Of a DNA stretch of 19,151 bases, positions 1 to 7,057 are shown one piece after another. The DNA is from Candidatus Magasanikiibacteriota bacterium (GTDB lineage: Bacteria > Patescibacteriota > Patescibacteriia > Magasanikbacterales > GWA2-37-8). The number at the start of each line of letters is the position of its first letter. Position 1 is the first letter of the stretch. A model generated the notes under the pieces. The model was not told the DNA's origin. It worked only from the letters and a program-made list of their open reading frames with translations, and did not search any database. A program made the translations under genes and the position numbers. The stretch is from positions 1 to 19,151 of the forward strand of contig CAINUM010000037.1 in the NCBI GenBank assembly GCA_903853785.1, in the 5' to 3' direction.

Positions 1-173
1 TATTTATTTATAATTTCTTCCAACATCCAGAGCGAACGACATTTCCACATTACTTGTTTGTATAATTCTTTTACTGAACACATGGATTTATCGCTAGAAA
101 AAAACATATCTTCTTTTTTTTGAGATTCATTTAATTTGGTGTGAAAAATTTTAATCGGACTTGTTTCTTGCAT
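1..173 (-). CDS. Unknown protein, N-terminal part only (runs off left edge)
   Basis: The minus strand is open from an ATG at 173 to the window edge, giving 57 codons with no stop. The peptide begins MQETSPIKIFHTKLNESQKK; it is charged, lysine-rich and probably helical, and has two Trp and two Cys in the visible part. I recognise no family. A TATAAT-like hexamer (minus 191-186) lies just upstream, but no -35 box is convincing and there is no Shine-Dalgarno, as for most genes here. It is divergent from nfo. It could be chance, since 173 bases is short, but an open frame that starts at a sensible divergent position makes a real gene the more likely reading. Confidence 0.4.
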   Translation of the reverse strand, partial: MQETSPIKIFHTKLNESQKKEDMFFSSDKSMCSVKELYKQVMWKCRSLWMLEEIINK

Positions 174-245
174 GGTTTATTTATTATTATAAATAGGTTA
201 TAATTTAACTTGTAACTTACTCTCACTCTAATTTGTTGTCAATTT

Positions 246-1079
246 ATGTACTTTGGCGCTCACGTTTCAATGGCTGGCGGATTGGTCAACGCACCTAAAA
301 ACGCTCACGATTTAGGTTGTGAAGTTTTTCAAATTTTCACCAGATCTCCACATGGCGGCTATGTCGCCCCACTTGATAAAAAAATCGCTTCCGAATTCAA
401 AGGCTTGTGTAAAGAATACGATATCAAAGAATGGGTTGTTCACACCCCATATTTTATCAATTTCGCAAGTGCCAATCCACGTATTTTTCATGCTGCCATC
501 ACTGTGGTTCGTGAAGAATTAGAACGTGCATCACTCCTCGGAGCAAAATATGTAATGACCCATATGGGAAGTTACAAAGATCTTGGTGAAGAAGCAGGTT
601 TTGAACAATTAGTGAATGGAATGAATGAGATGTTAAAAGGATATAAAGGATCCACCCAATTTTTAGTAGAAATCGCCGCTGGTGCGGGTGCAATTATCGG
701 TAGTTCTTTTGAACAAATTGCTGCGATTGTTAACCACAAAAAACTAGCTAAATACGATATCGGTGTTTGCTATGATACTCAACATGGCTTTGCTTCCGGC
801 TATGACATTCGAACACCTAAAACCGTAGAAGAAACATTTAAAAAATTTGATGAGATAATTGGATTAAACAAATTAAAGATGTCCCACTGCAATGATAGCA
901 AAATCGAACTTGGTGGCAGAAAAGACAGGCATGATCACATTGGTGATGGCTTAATTGGCAGGGCTGGATTTGAAGCATTGATAAAAAACAAAAAACTTAA
1001 AAATATAAATTTTTATTTAGAAACTGAGGATGATAAAGTTCAAGATGATTTAAAAATCTTAAAAAATATACGAGGATAA
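246..1079 (+). CDS. nfo: Endonuclease IV (AP endonuclease, Nfo family)
   Basis: Predicted cytoplasmic base-excision repair enzyme that cuts DNA 5' to abasic sites using a trinuclear zinc centre in a TIM barrel. The protein is 277 residues, close to the usual length of about 280. All nine metal ligands known from the E. coli enzyme have clear counterparts: H6 (GAHVS), H66 (VHTPY), H106, E142 (LVEIAAG), D177 and H180 (CYDTQHGFASGYD), H214 (MSHCNDSK), D227 and H229 (RKDRHDH) and E259 (YLETE). The ATG at 246 begins directly with the canonical GAH motif, so the start is secure despite the absence of a Shine-Dalgarno. A TATAAT hexamer at 199-204 may be its -10 box. The next gene follows after 11 bases, so the two are probably cotranscribed. 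Confidence 0.96.
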   Translation: MYFGAHVSMAGGLVNAPKNAHDLGCEVFQIFTRSPHGGYVAPLDKKIASEFKGLCKEYDIKEWVVHTPYFINFASANPRIFHAAITVVREELERASLLGAKYVMTHMGSYKDLGEEAGFEQLVNGMNEMLKGYKGSTQFLVEIAAGAGAIIGSSFEQIAAIVNHKKLAKYDIGVCYDTQHGFASGYDIRTPKTVEETFKKFDEIIGLNKLKMSHCNDSKIELGGRKDRHDHIGDGLIGRAGFEALIKNKKLKNINFYLETEDDKVQDDLKILKNIRG

Positions 1080-1090
1080 TTATCATTAAT

Positions 1091-1726
1091 ATGATTTATT
1101 TGATCGGCGGTCCGCCTCGATGTGGTAAAACAACCTTTGCTAAAACAATGTCTAAAAAACTCGGTATTCCTTGGATTTCTACCGATATGCTCGAGGTGGT
1201 TACTGGAGAATATATGAGTCAAAAACAATGGGACAAAACTCACCCATATTCTCTTTTGCGTCGCAAATACAAGGATAACGATAGTTTTTACGGTAAACTT
1301 TCGGCACAAAAAATCATGGCTGTAATAAAAAAACAGGCACGGCCTACTTTTGGTGCAATTGATATGGCTGCTATCTGTGAAATTAATGATGGAAATGATT
1401 ATATCATCGAGGGCTACCACATCGAACCAAACCTAGCCCACAAATTAATGAAAAAATACGGAAAGAAAAATGTCTGTGCAATATTTTTAACAAAATTCGA
1501 CGCGGAAAAATTTGCTATCAATGTTTATAAAAGTACTACTCCAAATGATTGGCTGATTAGTGGAACTAAAAATAGAGAAACTTTTGTAAAGGTGGGTAAA
1601 ATGGTGTCTTTGTATAGCAAAGAATTTGAACAGGGTGCCAATAAATACAGGCTTAGAGTATTAAATATGGATAATAGTTTTAGAGAAAAAATTTCTGAAG
1701 GAATAAAATTATTATGTCAAAAATAA
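1091..1726 (+). CDS. P-loop kinase/ATPase-like protein
   Basis: A 211-residue protein with a Walker A motif at its extreme N terminus (GGPPRCGKTT, lysine at residue 13). It resembles small P-loop nucleotide or metabolite kinases of the AAA_33/zeta-toxin-like type. The segment IPWISTDML after the P-loop fits the usual position of a substrate-binding aspartate, and NDYIIEGYHI near residue 100 looks like the second core strand. The substrate cannot be told from sequence. It sits 11 bases after nfo and its end overlaps the DUF167 start by 13 bases, so these three genes probably form one operon. A toxin role is possible for this fold, but no antitoxin-like partner is adjacent. Confidence 0.75.
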   Translation: MIYLIGGPPRCGKTTFAKTMSKKLGIPWISTDMLEVVTGEYMSQKQWDKTHPYSLLRRKYKDNDSFYGKLSAQKIMAVIKKQARPTFGAIDMAAICEINDGNDYIIEGYHIEPNLAHKLMKKYGKKNVCAIFLTKFDAEKFAINVYKSTTPNDWLISGTKNRETFVKVGKMVSLYSKEFEQGANKYRLRVLNMDNSFREKISEGIKLLCQK

Positions 1727-1941
1727 AAATCCGTGTATTACCCCGCTCATCAAAAAATGAAGTTGTTGGTGAAATGGCCGACGGAACACTAAAAGTAAAA
1801 CTAACTGCTCCACCAGTAGATGGTAAAGCCAACGATTCTCTAATAAAATTATTGTCTGAATATTTTGATAAACCAAAAAATAAAATAAAAATCGCCACAG
1901 GTATGACGAGCAAAAACAAAATTATAGAAATTTTAGACTAA
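1714..1941 (+). CDS. DUF167 / YggU family protein
   Basis: A 75-residue protein matching the small DUF167 (YggU) family along its whole length. The signature LTAPPVDGKAN is present at residues 30-40, preceded by DGTLKVK and followed by the typical ending with a TGMTSKNKIIEI stretch. The biochemical role of the family is not established. The start overlaps the end of the P-loop gene in another frame, suggesting translational coupling. Its stop codon overlaps the stop of the convergent yidD by four bases, and no terminator separates the two genes. Confidence 0.9.
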   Translation: MSKIKIRVLPRSSKNEVVGEMADGTLKVKLTAPPVDGKANDSLIKLLSEYFDKPKNKIKIATGMTSKNKIIEILD

Positions 1942-2213
1942 GGTAAATCTATTCCTCCACTATTCCACGGATTACAACGAATAACTCTCCACACGGCTTT
2001 AGGCAAACCAACCACCAAGCCGTGTTTTTTTATACTTTGTTTTCCAAACTCACTACAACTTGGATAAAACCGACAATACCCGTGTGGAAAAAAACTTTTT
2101 ATCACCCCGTGATCAGGAGAAATGGTTTTTTGATAAATCCAAATTAAAAAAACAATCGGCATTCCCAAAAAAATAGTTATCAATTTAAAGTAATATAAGG
2201 TCTTTTTCCACAT
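1938..2213 (-). CDS. yidD: Membrane protein insertion efficiency factor YidD
   Basis: A 91-residue YidD homologue, a small membrane-associated protein thought to help YidC-dependent membrane insertion. The family core is present: IYQKTISP, then CRFYPSCSEFGKQSIKKHG, and finally IRCNPWNSGGIDLP. The N-terminal 25 residues form a hydrophobic helix and are longer than usual; the internal Met18 (codon at 2162) is an alternative start that would give a more typical N terminus. It lies downstream of rnpA, as is common near bacterial origins, but a large inverted repeat (2219-2311) ends six bases before the ATG and would cover its translation start in the mRNA. It stops with TAG. Confidence 0.94.
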   Translation of the reverse strand: MWKKTLYYFKLITIFLGMPIVFLIWIYQKTISPDHGVIKSFFPHGYCRFYPSCSEFGKQSIKKHGLVVGLPKAVWRVIRCNPWNSGGIDLP

Positions 2214-2218
2214 AAATG

Positions 2219-2311
2219 TAAAAACGATTATTTCAATTGAGCGGGTTATGAGCCGAGGCTCATCCTTTTGGCCTCACGGCCAAAAAAAGCGAAATGAAAT
2301 AATCGTTTTTA
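2219..2311. repeat. Large inverted repeat with two internal hairpins (three-way junction)
   Basis: A perfect 17-bp inverted repeat (arms 2219-2235 and 2295-2311, TAAAAACGATTATTTCA and its complement) encloses two further perfect hairpins: ATGAGCC/GGCTCAT (2248-2263) and TTTTGGCC-TCAC-GGCCAAAA (2266-2285). The fold is a cloverleaf-like three-way junction that would form on either strand. It lies between the rnpA stop and the yidD start. It could be an mRNA-processing or translation-control element, or a dispersed REP/MITE-like palindrome. No second copy is visible in this window. Confidence 0.8.
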
Positions 2312-2314
2312 AAT

Positions 2315-2710
2315 TTATTTCACCATAACACCGGCTCTTTTCAATAATACTTTCACTTCCTCGCTAATCTCAGCAAAAGTTTTGTCTTTAATGTTGGGCT
2401 TAGCTACAAAAAAAAGATAGTACCCACTTTTGATAGCGTCCCTAGACATCACCTCTCGCAAAATCTCAACCACTTGCCTCTTGGCCCGGTTACGCACTAC
2501 TGCTTTTTTTGAAACCTTTAAACCAACGTTAACCGCTAGTTTTAGCTGTTTTTTAAAGTTATCCACATCACCTGTGGATGGAATATAACTTTCATTCTTG
2601 GCTAATTCTAGAACTTTTAAACTTAAAAATTGATTATTTAACCAATAACCGTGTTTTAACACTAAATTAAAATCTCTTACTTTGGTTAGGTGGTTTTCTT
2701 TGTTATACAT
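2315..2710 (-). CDS. rnpA: Ribonuclease P protein component
   Basis: A 131-residue basic protein, the protein subunit of the ribozyme that matures tRNA 5' ends. The family signature is KKAVVRNRAKRQVVEILR near residues 67-84, containing the conserved RNR core, and the N terminus has the usual LTKVRDFNLVLKHG stretch. An insertion-like, less conserved segment (about residues 38-52) separates the N-terminal region from the core. Position after rpmH and before yidD is the common bacterial order. It appears to have its own promoter (2747-2775), because a terminator follows rpmH. Confidence 0.95.
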   Translation of the reverse strand: MYNKENHLTKVRDFNLVLKHGYWLNNQFLSLKVLELAKNESYIPSTGDVDNFKKQLKLAVNVGLKVSKKAVVRNRAKRQVVEILREVMSRDAIKSGYYLFFVAKPNIKDKTFAEISEEVKVLLKRAGVMVK

Positions 2711-2746
2711 GTTTATAAAAAATGATTTTTTTCTTTGTCCGTCGGT

Positions 2747-2775
2747 ATTATATCAAATAAAAACCCCCGACTCAA
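2747..2775 (-). promoter_or_regulatory. rnpA promoter overlapping the rpmH terminator
   Basis: On the minus strand, TTGAGT (2775-2770), 17 bases and TATAAT (2752-2747) form a good sigma-70-type promoter, about 37 bases before the rnpA ATG. The -35 box covers the loop of the rpmH terminator hairpin. Confidence 0.65.
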
Positions 2776-2785
2776 TCGGGGGTTT
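2751..2785 (-). terminator. rpmH Rho-independent terminator
   Basis: Arms AAACCCCCGA (2761-2770) and TCGGGGGTTT (2776-2785) pair perfectly around a 5-base loop. Read on the minus strand, the stem is followed by a T-rich stretch (TTTTTATTT), so it ends the rpmH transcript four bases after the stop codon. Confidence 0.85.
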
Positions 2786-2788
2786 AAA

Positions 2789-2968
2789 TTATTTAGCTTT
2801 TCTTAACAATTTTCCAGACTTTTCATCTGATACTGTTAATTTTGTGCGTCCCTTTGCGCGTCGTCTTGAAAGTATAGCTCTACCATTTTTGGTAGTCATT
2901 CTTTCTAAGAAGCCATGCGCCTTGGCACGATGTTTTTTATTTGGTTGATACGTTCGTTTGGTTGCCAT
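2789..2968 (-). CDS. rpmH: 50S ribosomal protein L34
   Basis: A 59-codon gene from ATG at 2968 to TAA at 2789. The protein begins MATKRTYQPNKKHRAKAHGF and continues through MTTKNGRAILSRRRAKGR, a clear L34 core. It is longer than the usual 44-47 residues because of a C-terminal extension (about residues 47-59, KLTVSDEKSGKLLRKAK region). L34 is a structural protein of the large ribosomal subunit. It is divergent from dnaA, as at many bacterial origins, with its own promoter and terminator. Confidence 0.95.
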   Translation of the reverse strand: MATKRTYQPNKKHRAKAHGFLERMTTKNGRAILSRRRAKGRTKLTVSDEKSGKLLRKAK

Positions 2969-2997
2969 ACCTTTTCTTTTAATGTATTATGCTGAAT

Positions 2998-3026
2998 ATA
3001 TTACCATATTACTGGGTTTTAGTCAA
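2998..3026 (-). promoter_or_regulatory. rpmH promoter
   Basis: Minus strand: TTGACT (3026-3021), 17 bases, TAATAT (3003-2998), preceded by TGG, an extended -10. It lies about 30 bases before the rpmH ATG. A degenerate DnaA-box-like sequence (TATTCCACA, 3027-3035) abuts the -35 box. Confidence 0.65.
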
Positions 3027-3046
3027 TATTCCACATAGTACATAAG

Positions 3047-3075
3047 TTATCCACAGGCCACACAACTTATCCACA
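3047..3075 (+). promoter_or_regulatory. Two perfect DnaA boxes upstream of dnaA
   Basis: TTATCCACA occurs at 3047-3055 and 3067-3075, in the same orientation and exactly 20 bp apart, so both sit on the same face of the helix. They lie between the rpmH promoter and the dnaA start. They could autoregulate dnaA and/or form the upstream half of a bipartite origin. Confidence 0.85.
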
Positions 3076-3161
3076 GGCTCTGCACAGTTTGGCTACATTA
3101 ACAGTTTGTATTGGTGAATAACTGTGTTAAACTAACATAAAAGTTTTAAAGAAATCAAATT

Positions 3162-4556
3162 ATGACCAATAATGAAATCTGGCAGGCGGTTCTATCTGAA
3201 CTAGAGTTAGCAATTTCTAAGGCCAATTTTAATACTTGGTTTAAAAATACTGGCATAGTTTCTTTTCAAGAAGGTCAGGTAATTATTTGCGTACCAAACA
3301 CTTTTAATCAGGCTTGGATTGAAAAAAAACATCATCATCAAATTATTCAATCTCTCGAACGTATCACTGCTTTGCCAATTAGACGATTAGAATACAAGAT
3401 CGAAAATATAAAAAATGTTGTTGAGCAAACCATAAACACCCTCCCGACTCCTCACACTCCAATAGAGGCAGAAAAACCACCTTCTTATGCTCAACAGATC
3501 AGTCAACAGCCTTCACAAACCCACGGATTTACGATCAACCCAAAATATAGTTTTGATAGTTTTGTGGTTGGCAAAGGATCTGAACTGGCCTTCACTGCTG
3601 CCAAGGCAGTGGCTGACCGTCCAGGCGAAGCCTATAACCCTCTCTTTATATATGGTGGTGTAGGTTTAGGAAAAACGCACTTATTGCAGGCGGTTGGAAA
3701 CGAACTACTTCGTAAAAATCCTCAGGCAAACATTTTATATGTTAGTGCTGAAAAATTTACAAACGATTTTATAACTTCTTTACGTAGTGGTGGTGCTCGG
3801 GATTTTCAAAACCGATATCGTACAATTGACGCACTCCTTATCGACGATATTCAATTTATTGCCGGTAAAGACGCCAGCCAAGAATCATTTTTTCATACAT
3901 TCAACGAACTTCACCAAGCCAACAAACAGGTCATACTTACCTCAGACCGTCCACCAAAAGCCATTCCGGCCCTGGAAGATCGTCTTAAGTCTCGTTTTGA
4001 GTGGGGTATGATAGTAGATGTCTCTGCCCCAGATTTTGAAACTAGAGTAGCAATCTTGGGTAAAAAATGCCAAGAAAAGAATTTTGTATTAGACGACAAA
4101 ACCTTAAACACAGTTGCCACCATTGTTCAAAGCAATATTCGTGAGTTAGAGGGCGCTTTAAATAAAATCATTGCCTACCATCAATTAAAGAACATGGCTC
4201 CGACTGCCGAGTCTGTAAAATCAATTCTTTCTAGTTTTGATTCTACCTCTGCCCGACGATCGGTAACCTCTCAACAGACAATCGAAACTGTTTGTACTTT
4301 TTTTAATGTTAGCACTGAAAATGTGTGTGGAAAGAGTCGAGAAAAGAAACTTTCTTATCCACGCCAAATTATTATGTATCTGCTACGCAATGATTTAAAG
4401 ATGTCTTTTCCTTCTATTGGAGATGAATTAGGTGGGCGTGACCATACAACTGCGATGCATGCTAATGAAAAAATTACCAAGGAAGTTGATAATGACTTAA
4501 AATTAAAACAGGAATTAGAACTAATACGACAACGATTGTATATCAATAATATTTAA
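3162..4556 (+). CDS. dnaA: Chromosomal replication initiator DnaA
   Basis: The 464-residue initiator binds DnaA boxes, oligomerises with ATP and melts the origin. Domain I is at about 1-80 (IWQAVLSELE, FNTWF) and a Pro/Gln-rich linker spans about 90-125. The AAA+ domain runs from about 126, with Walker A GGVGLGKTH (165-173), Walker B LLIDD (225-229), sensor-1 region LTSDRP and the arginine-finger region RLKSRFEWG (about 274-282). Domain IV carries the DNA-binding signature GGRDHTTAMHA (424-434). All key motifs are intact. The ATG has no Shine-Dalgarno but begins at the normal domain I position. DnaA boxes lie on both sides of the gene. Confidence 0.98.
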   Translation: MTNNEIWQAVLSELELAISKANFNTWFKNTGIVSFQEGQVIICVPNTFNQAWIEKKHHHQIIQSLERITALPIRRLEYKIENIKNVVEQTINTLPTPHTPIEAEKPPSYAQQISQQPSQTHGFTINPKYSFDSFVVGKGSELAFTAAKAVADRPGEAYNPLFIYGGVGLGKTHLLQAVGNELLRKNPQANILYVSAEKFTNDFITSLRSGGARDFQNRYRTIDALLIDDIQFIAGKDASQESFFHTFNELHQANKQVILTSDRPPKAIPALEDRLKSRFEWGMIVDVSAPDFETRVAILGKKCQEKNFVLDDKTLNTVATIVQSNIRELEGALNKIIAYHQLKNMAPTAESVKSILSSFDSTSARRSVTSQQTIETVCTFFNVSTENVCGKSREKKLSYPRQIIMYLLRNDLKMSFPSIGDELGGRDHTTAMHANEKITKEVDNDLKLKQELELIRQRLYINNI

Positions 4557-4830
4557 AAAATAGTTTTGTTTCTTTGCTAAATACTGTGTAAAAGTTGTTA
4601 ATAAGTTGTGGATATCAAAAGAATAAAAACACCACTTATCAACAGCAATTTAATTTTAAAAATAAATCCGATTTTTCCACACAGTTTTCCACCTAATTGT
4701 TAAAAAAATATTCACACCAATCTTGGCTAACCAATAATTAAAAAACCACTTATCCTCTCTGTCCACAGCCTTATTACTATTATTATTTTATATATATACT
4801 TAATTAAGTAATGTAACCTCACCCCCTATT
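4557..4830. other. Probable replication origin (oriC), dnaA-dnaN gap
   Basis: This 274-base non-coding region holds several DnaA-box-like 9-mers: TGTGTAAAA (4585-4593, minus), TGTGGATAT (4607-4615, minus), TTATCAACA (4636-4644), TTTTCCACA (4673-4681), TTTTCCACC (4685-4693) and CTGTCCACA (4759-4767). It ends in a very AT-rich stretch (4771-4812). Gene direction also switches around this locus, with rpmH, rnpA and yidD leftward and dnaA and dnaN rightward. The dnaA-dnaN gap is the unwinding site in Bacillus subtilis, so this is the most likely place for initiation here. Confidence 0.75.
4759..4800 (+). promoter_or_regulatory. Basal unwinding element: DnaA box, GC spacer, DnaA-trios
   Basis: CTGTCCACA (4759-4767) is followed by GCC and then five tandem triplets TTA-TTA-CTA-TTA-TTA (4771-4785). 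Read 3' to 5' on the opposite strand these are AAT, AAT, GAT, AAT, AAT, which fit the DnaA-trio consensus 3'-(G/A)AT-5'. A TATATATA stretch follows. The order box, GC-rich spacer, trios, AT-rich DNA matches the basal unwinding system described for B. subtilis. Confidence 0.65.
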
Positions 4831-5955
4831 ATGAAAATAATGTGTACAAAAGAAAACCTATCAAAAGCACTTTCTATAGTTGGAGGGATTGCAAACAAAA
4901 ATGTAAACCTTCCTATACTAGGAAATGTATTGATAAAAGCCGATGACCAAAAAACAGAAATTATTGCCACCAATTTAGAATTAGCGATAGTTGCTCACGT
5001 AAGATCAAAAGTTGATGAGCCAGGATCATTTACTGTACCAGCTAAAACCCTAAGTGAGTTTGTAAATTTGTTGTCCGACGAAAAAATAGAAATGGAACTA
5101 AAAGATAATGAACTACTGATTACATGTGGTCGTTCATCAACTAAAATTAAAGGAACCCCAGCGGACGAATTTCCAGTCATTCCTTCGGTTAGTACAGGAA
5201 ATGGATTTTTGTTTAATGCTGAAGAATTAAAAAGTGGATTAGGACAAACCATCTCCTCATTGGCAAAATCAGAAATAAGACCAGAATTATCAGGAATGTA
5301 TTTTGGTTTTAATACATCTTATTATAACGGTCTTATATTAGCAGCCACTGACAGTTATCGTTTAGCTGAGAAAAAAATAAAAATTCATCAAGGTGAAGGA
5401 GAATTTAAAATCATTGTTCCAGGAAGAACGACTCAAGAGATAGTACATATTTTATCTTTGGCAGACAACGAAGATAAAGAACAAAATGTAAGGGTTTTGG
5501 TTGGAGAAAATCAAATTGCAATGCACTATGGCAATATTCAATTGGTTTCACGCCTAGTTGAGGGTAATTATCCTGATTATGCTCAAATCATTCCTAAAGA
5601 GTTTAGAACTTCAGCTATGTTTGATACAAGCAAGATGAGTAAAGAAATAAAAATGGCCAGTTTGTTTACCACAATTGGTGTAAATGCTATTTCTTGTGTT
5701 ATCAACGGAAAAGAAGGGGTAGTCAAACTTTCTTCTACGTCTTCACAAACTGGAGAATATAATTCAGAAATAACTGCTGAAATAAACGGTGAAGACAATC
5801 TGATCATGTTGAACCACCGATATGTTTTGGATGGTTTAAACAATATCAAATCTGAAACGAGTCATTTAAAAATGATTAATGCCGACAGTCCTTGTTTGTT
5901 TGTGCCAACCAACGACGATACGTTTGTTTATATTGTGATGCCAATAAGACAATAA
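4831..5955 (+). CDS. dnaN: DNA polymerase III beta subunit (sliding clamp)
   Basis: The 374-residue sliding clamp forms a ring that tethers the replicative polymerase and repair enzymes to DNA. Features of the family are the N terminus CTKENLSKALSIVGGIA followed by NVNLPILGNVLI, the NLELAI segment, FPVIP near residue 110, the ATDSYRLAEKKI segment, GNYPDYAQIIP and the C-terminal IVMPIRQ that ends most clamps. Length is typical. The ATG at 4831 is followed by MKIMCT, so a start three codons later is possible. There is no Shine-Dalgarno. It is followed after 18 bases by ribE without an obvious promoter in between. Confidence 0.97.
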   Translation: MKIMCTKENLSKALSIVGGIANKNVNLPILGNVLIKADDQKTEIIATNLELAIVAHVRSKVDEPGSFTVPAKTLSEFVNLLSDEKIEMELKDNELLITCGRSSTKIKGTPADEFPVIPSVSTGNGFLFNAEELKSGLGQTISSLAKSEIRPELSGMYFGFNTSYYNGLILAATDSYRLAEKKIKIHQGEGEFKIIVPGRTTQEIVHILSLADNEDKEQNVRVLVGENQIAMHYGNIQLVSRLVEGNYPDYAQIIPKEFRTSAMFDTSKMSKEIKMASLFTTIGVNAISCVINGKEGVVKLSSTSSQTGEYNSEITAEINGEDNLIMLNHRYVLDGLNNIKSETSHLKMINADSPCLFVPTNDDTFVYIVMPIRQ

Positions 5956-5973
5956 TAGTTTTGTTTTTGAGCT

Positions 5974-6555
5974 ATGTTTACAGGAATTATAGAAAATTTA
6001 GGAAAATTTGAAGAAAATAAAGACTCAAATTTTGTTTTTTCATCAAATTTAAAATTTTGTAAGAAATTAAAAAAAGGAACCAGCGTTTCTGTTAATGGTG
6101 TATGTTTGACGGTAATAAAAAAACCAACTAACAACAAATTCTCTGTAGAAATAATGCCTGAAACACAAAGCAAAACAATGTTAGGTAAGCTAAAAAACAA
6201 AACTATTGTTAATTTAGAACTACCAGCAACTTTAAACACATTTCTTTCAGGCCACATAGTTCAAGGTCATATAGATGGTATAGGACAAGTTGATTCAATC
6301 ATACCAGACGGCAACAGTAAAATTTTGACCATCAAAACAGATAAAAATATTTTAGATTACATTGTAAAAAAAGGATCGGTGGCAATAAACGGTATATCAT
6401 TTACTGTGGTAGAAGCTGATAAAAATATTTTTAAAGTGGGGGTTATTCCCTTTACTTGGAAAAACACCACATTGTATGGTGTTGTGGTTGGAGATTTTAT
6501 AAACATTGAAACTGATGTTTTAGGTAAGTATTTGAAAAATTATATAAATAAATAA
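5974..6555 (+). CDS. ribE: Riboflavin synthase, alpha subunit
   Basis: Dismutates two 6,7-dimethyl-8-ribityllumazine molecules into riboflavin and 5-amino-6-ribitylaminouracil, the last step of riboflavin synthesis. The 193-residue protein starts with the diagnostic MFTGIIE and holds two lumazine-binding repeats. The first has NGVCLTV (41-47) and SGHIVQGHIDGIG (92-104); the second has NGISFTV (139-145), IPFTWKNTTL (158-167) and INIETDVLGKY. Length matches the family (about 190-215). It lies 18 bases after dnaN and nine bases before ribH. Confidence 0.96.
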   Translation: MFTGIIENLGKFEENKDSNFVFSSNLKFCKKLKKGTSVSVNGVCLTVIKKPTNNKFSVEIMPETQSKTMLGKLKNKTIVNLELPATLNTFLSGHIVQGHIDGIGQVDSIIPDGNSKILTIKTDKNILDYIVKKGSVAINGISFTVVEADKNIFKVGVIPFTWKNTTLYGVVVGDFINIETDVLGKYLKNYINK

Positions 6556-6564
6556 AAACCTTTT

Positions 6565-7008
6565 ATGAAAACTACTAAAGATATTAAGATTGGAATTGTG
6601 AGTGGAGTTTTTTGGGAAGATATAGTTGGAAATTTGGAAAAACACTGTATAGAGGCTTTGAGCCGCAAAGGAATAGAAAACACACAAATTGATATTGTGA
6701 GAGTTCCTGGTTCTTTTGAAATACCGTTGGCAGTGAAAAAGATGGCAGAAAAAAATATTTATGACGCTGTAATTACGTTCGGGGCTATTCACAAAGGAAA
6801 AACATATCATTTTGAGCTGATTTCTAACGAAGTGGCACGAGCTTGTATGAATTTATCTTTAGAGTTTGGAATTCCTGTCATTTTTGAGGTCTTAGCGGTT
6901 TACAACATTCAAGACGCAATTGATCGTTCCACTCAAATCAAAGACAACCGCGGGGCAGAGGCGGGCAATGCGGCCCTATCTATGATCGAGGCACTTAGTA
7001 AAATATAA
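6565..7008 (+). CDS. ribH: 6,7-dimethyl-8-ribityllumazine synthase
   Basis: Condenses 5-amino-6-ribitylaminouracil with 3,4-dihydroxy-2-butanone 4-phosphate, giving the substrate of the neighbouring riboflavin synthase. The 147-residue protein has the aromatic residue pair FW (16-17) at the substrate site, VPGSFEIP (48-55), and GAIHKGKTYHFELI (73-86) with the catalytic-type His82. Two family motifs are degenerate: VLAVYNIQDAIDRS replaces the usual VLTT.T.EQA..R, and NRGAEAGNAAL replaces NKG.EAA..AL. It is very probably functional, but somewhat divergent. A terminator follows. Confidence 0.94.
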   Translation: MKTTKDIKIGIVSGVFWEDIVGNLEKHCIEALSRKGIENTQIDIVRVPGSFEIPLAVKKMAEKNIYDAVITFGAIHKGKTYHFELISNEVARACMNLSLEFGIPVIFEVLAVYNIQDAIDRSTQIKDNRGAEAGNAALSMIEALSKI

Positions 7009-7023
7009 ATAAATTTGAAAAAT

Positions 7024-7054
7024 AAAAAATACGACCTAAAGTCGTATTTTTTTT
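7024..7054. terminator. Bidirectional terminator between ribH and the PBP gene
   Basis: Arms AAAAAATACGAC (7024-7035) and GTCGTATTTTTT (7041-7052) form a perfect 12-bp stem with a 5-base loop. A-tract and T-tract flank it on either side, so it can end transcripts of ribH (plus) and of the penicillin-binding protein gene (minus). Confidence 0.9.
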
Positions 7055-7057
7055 AAT

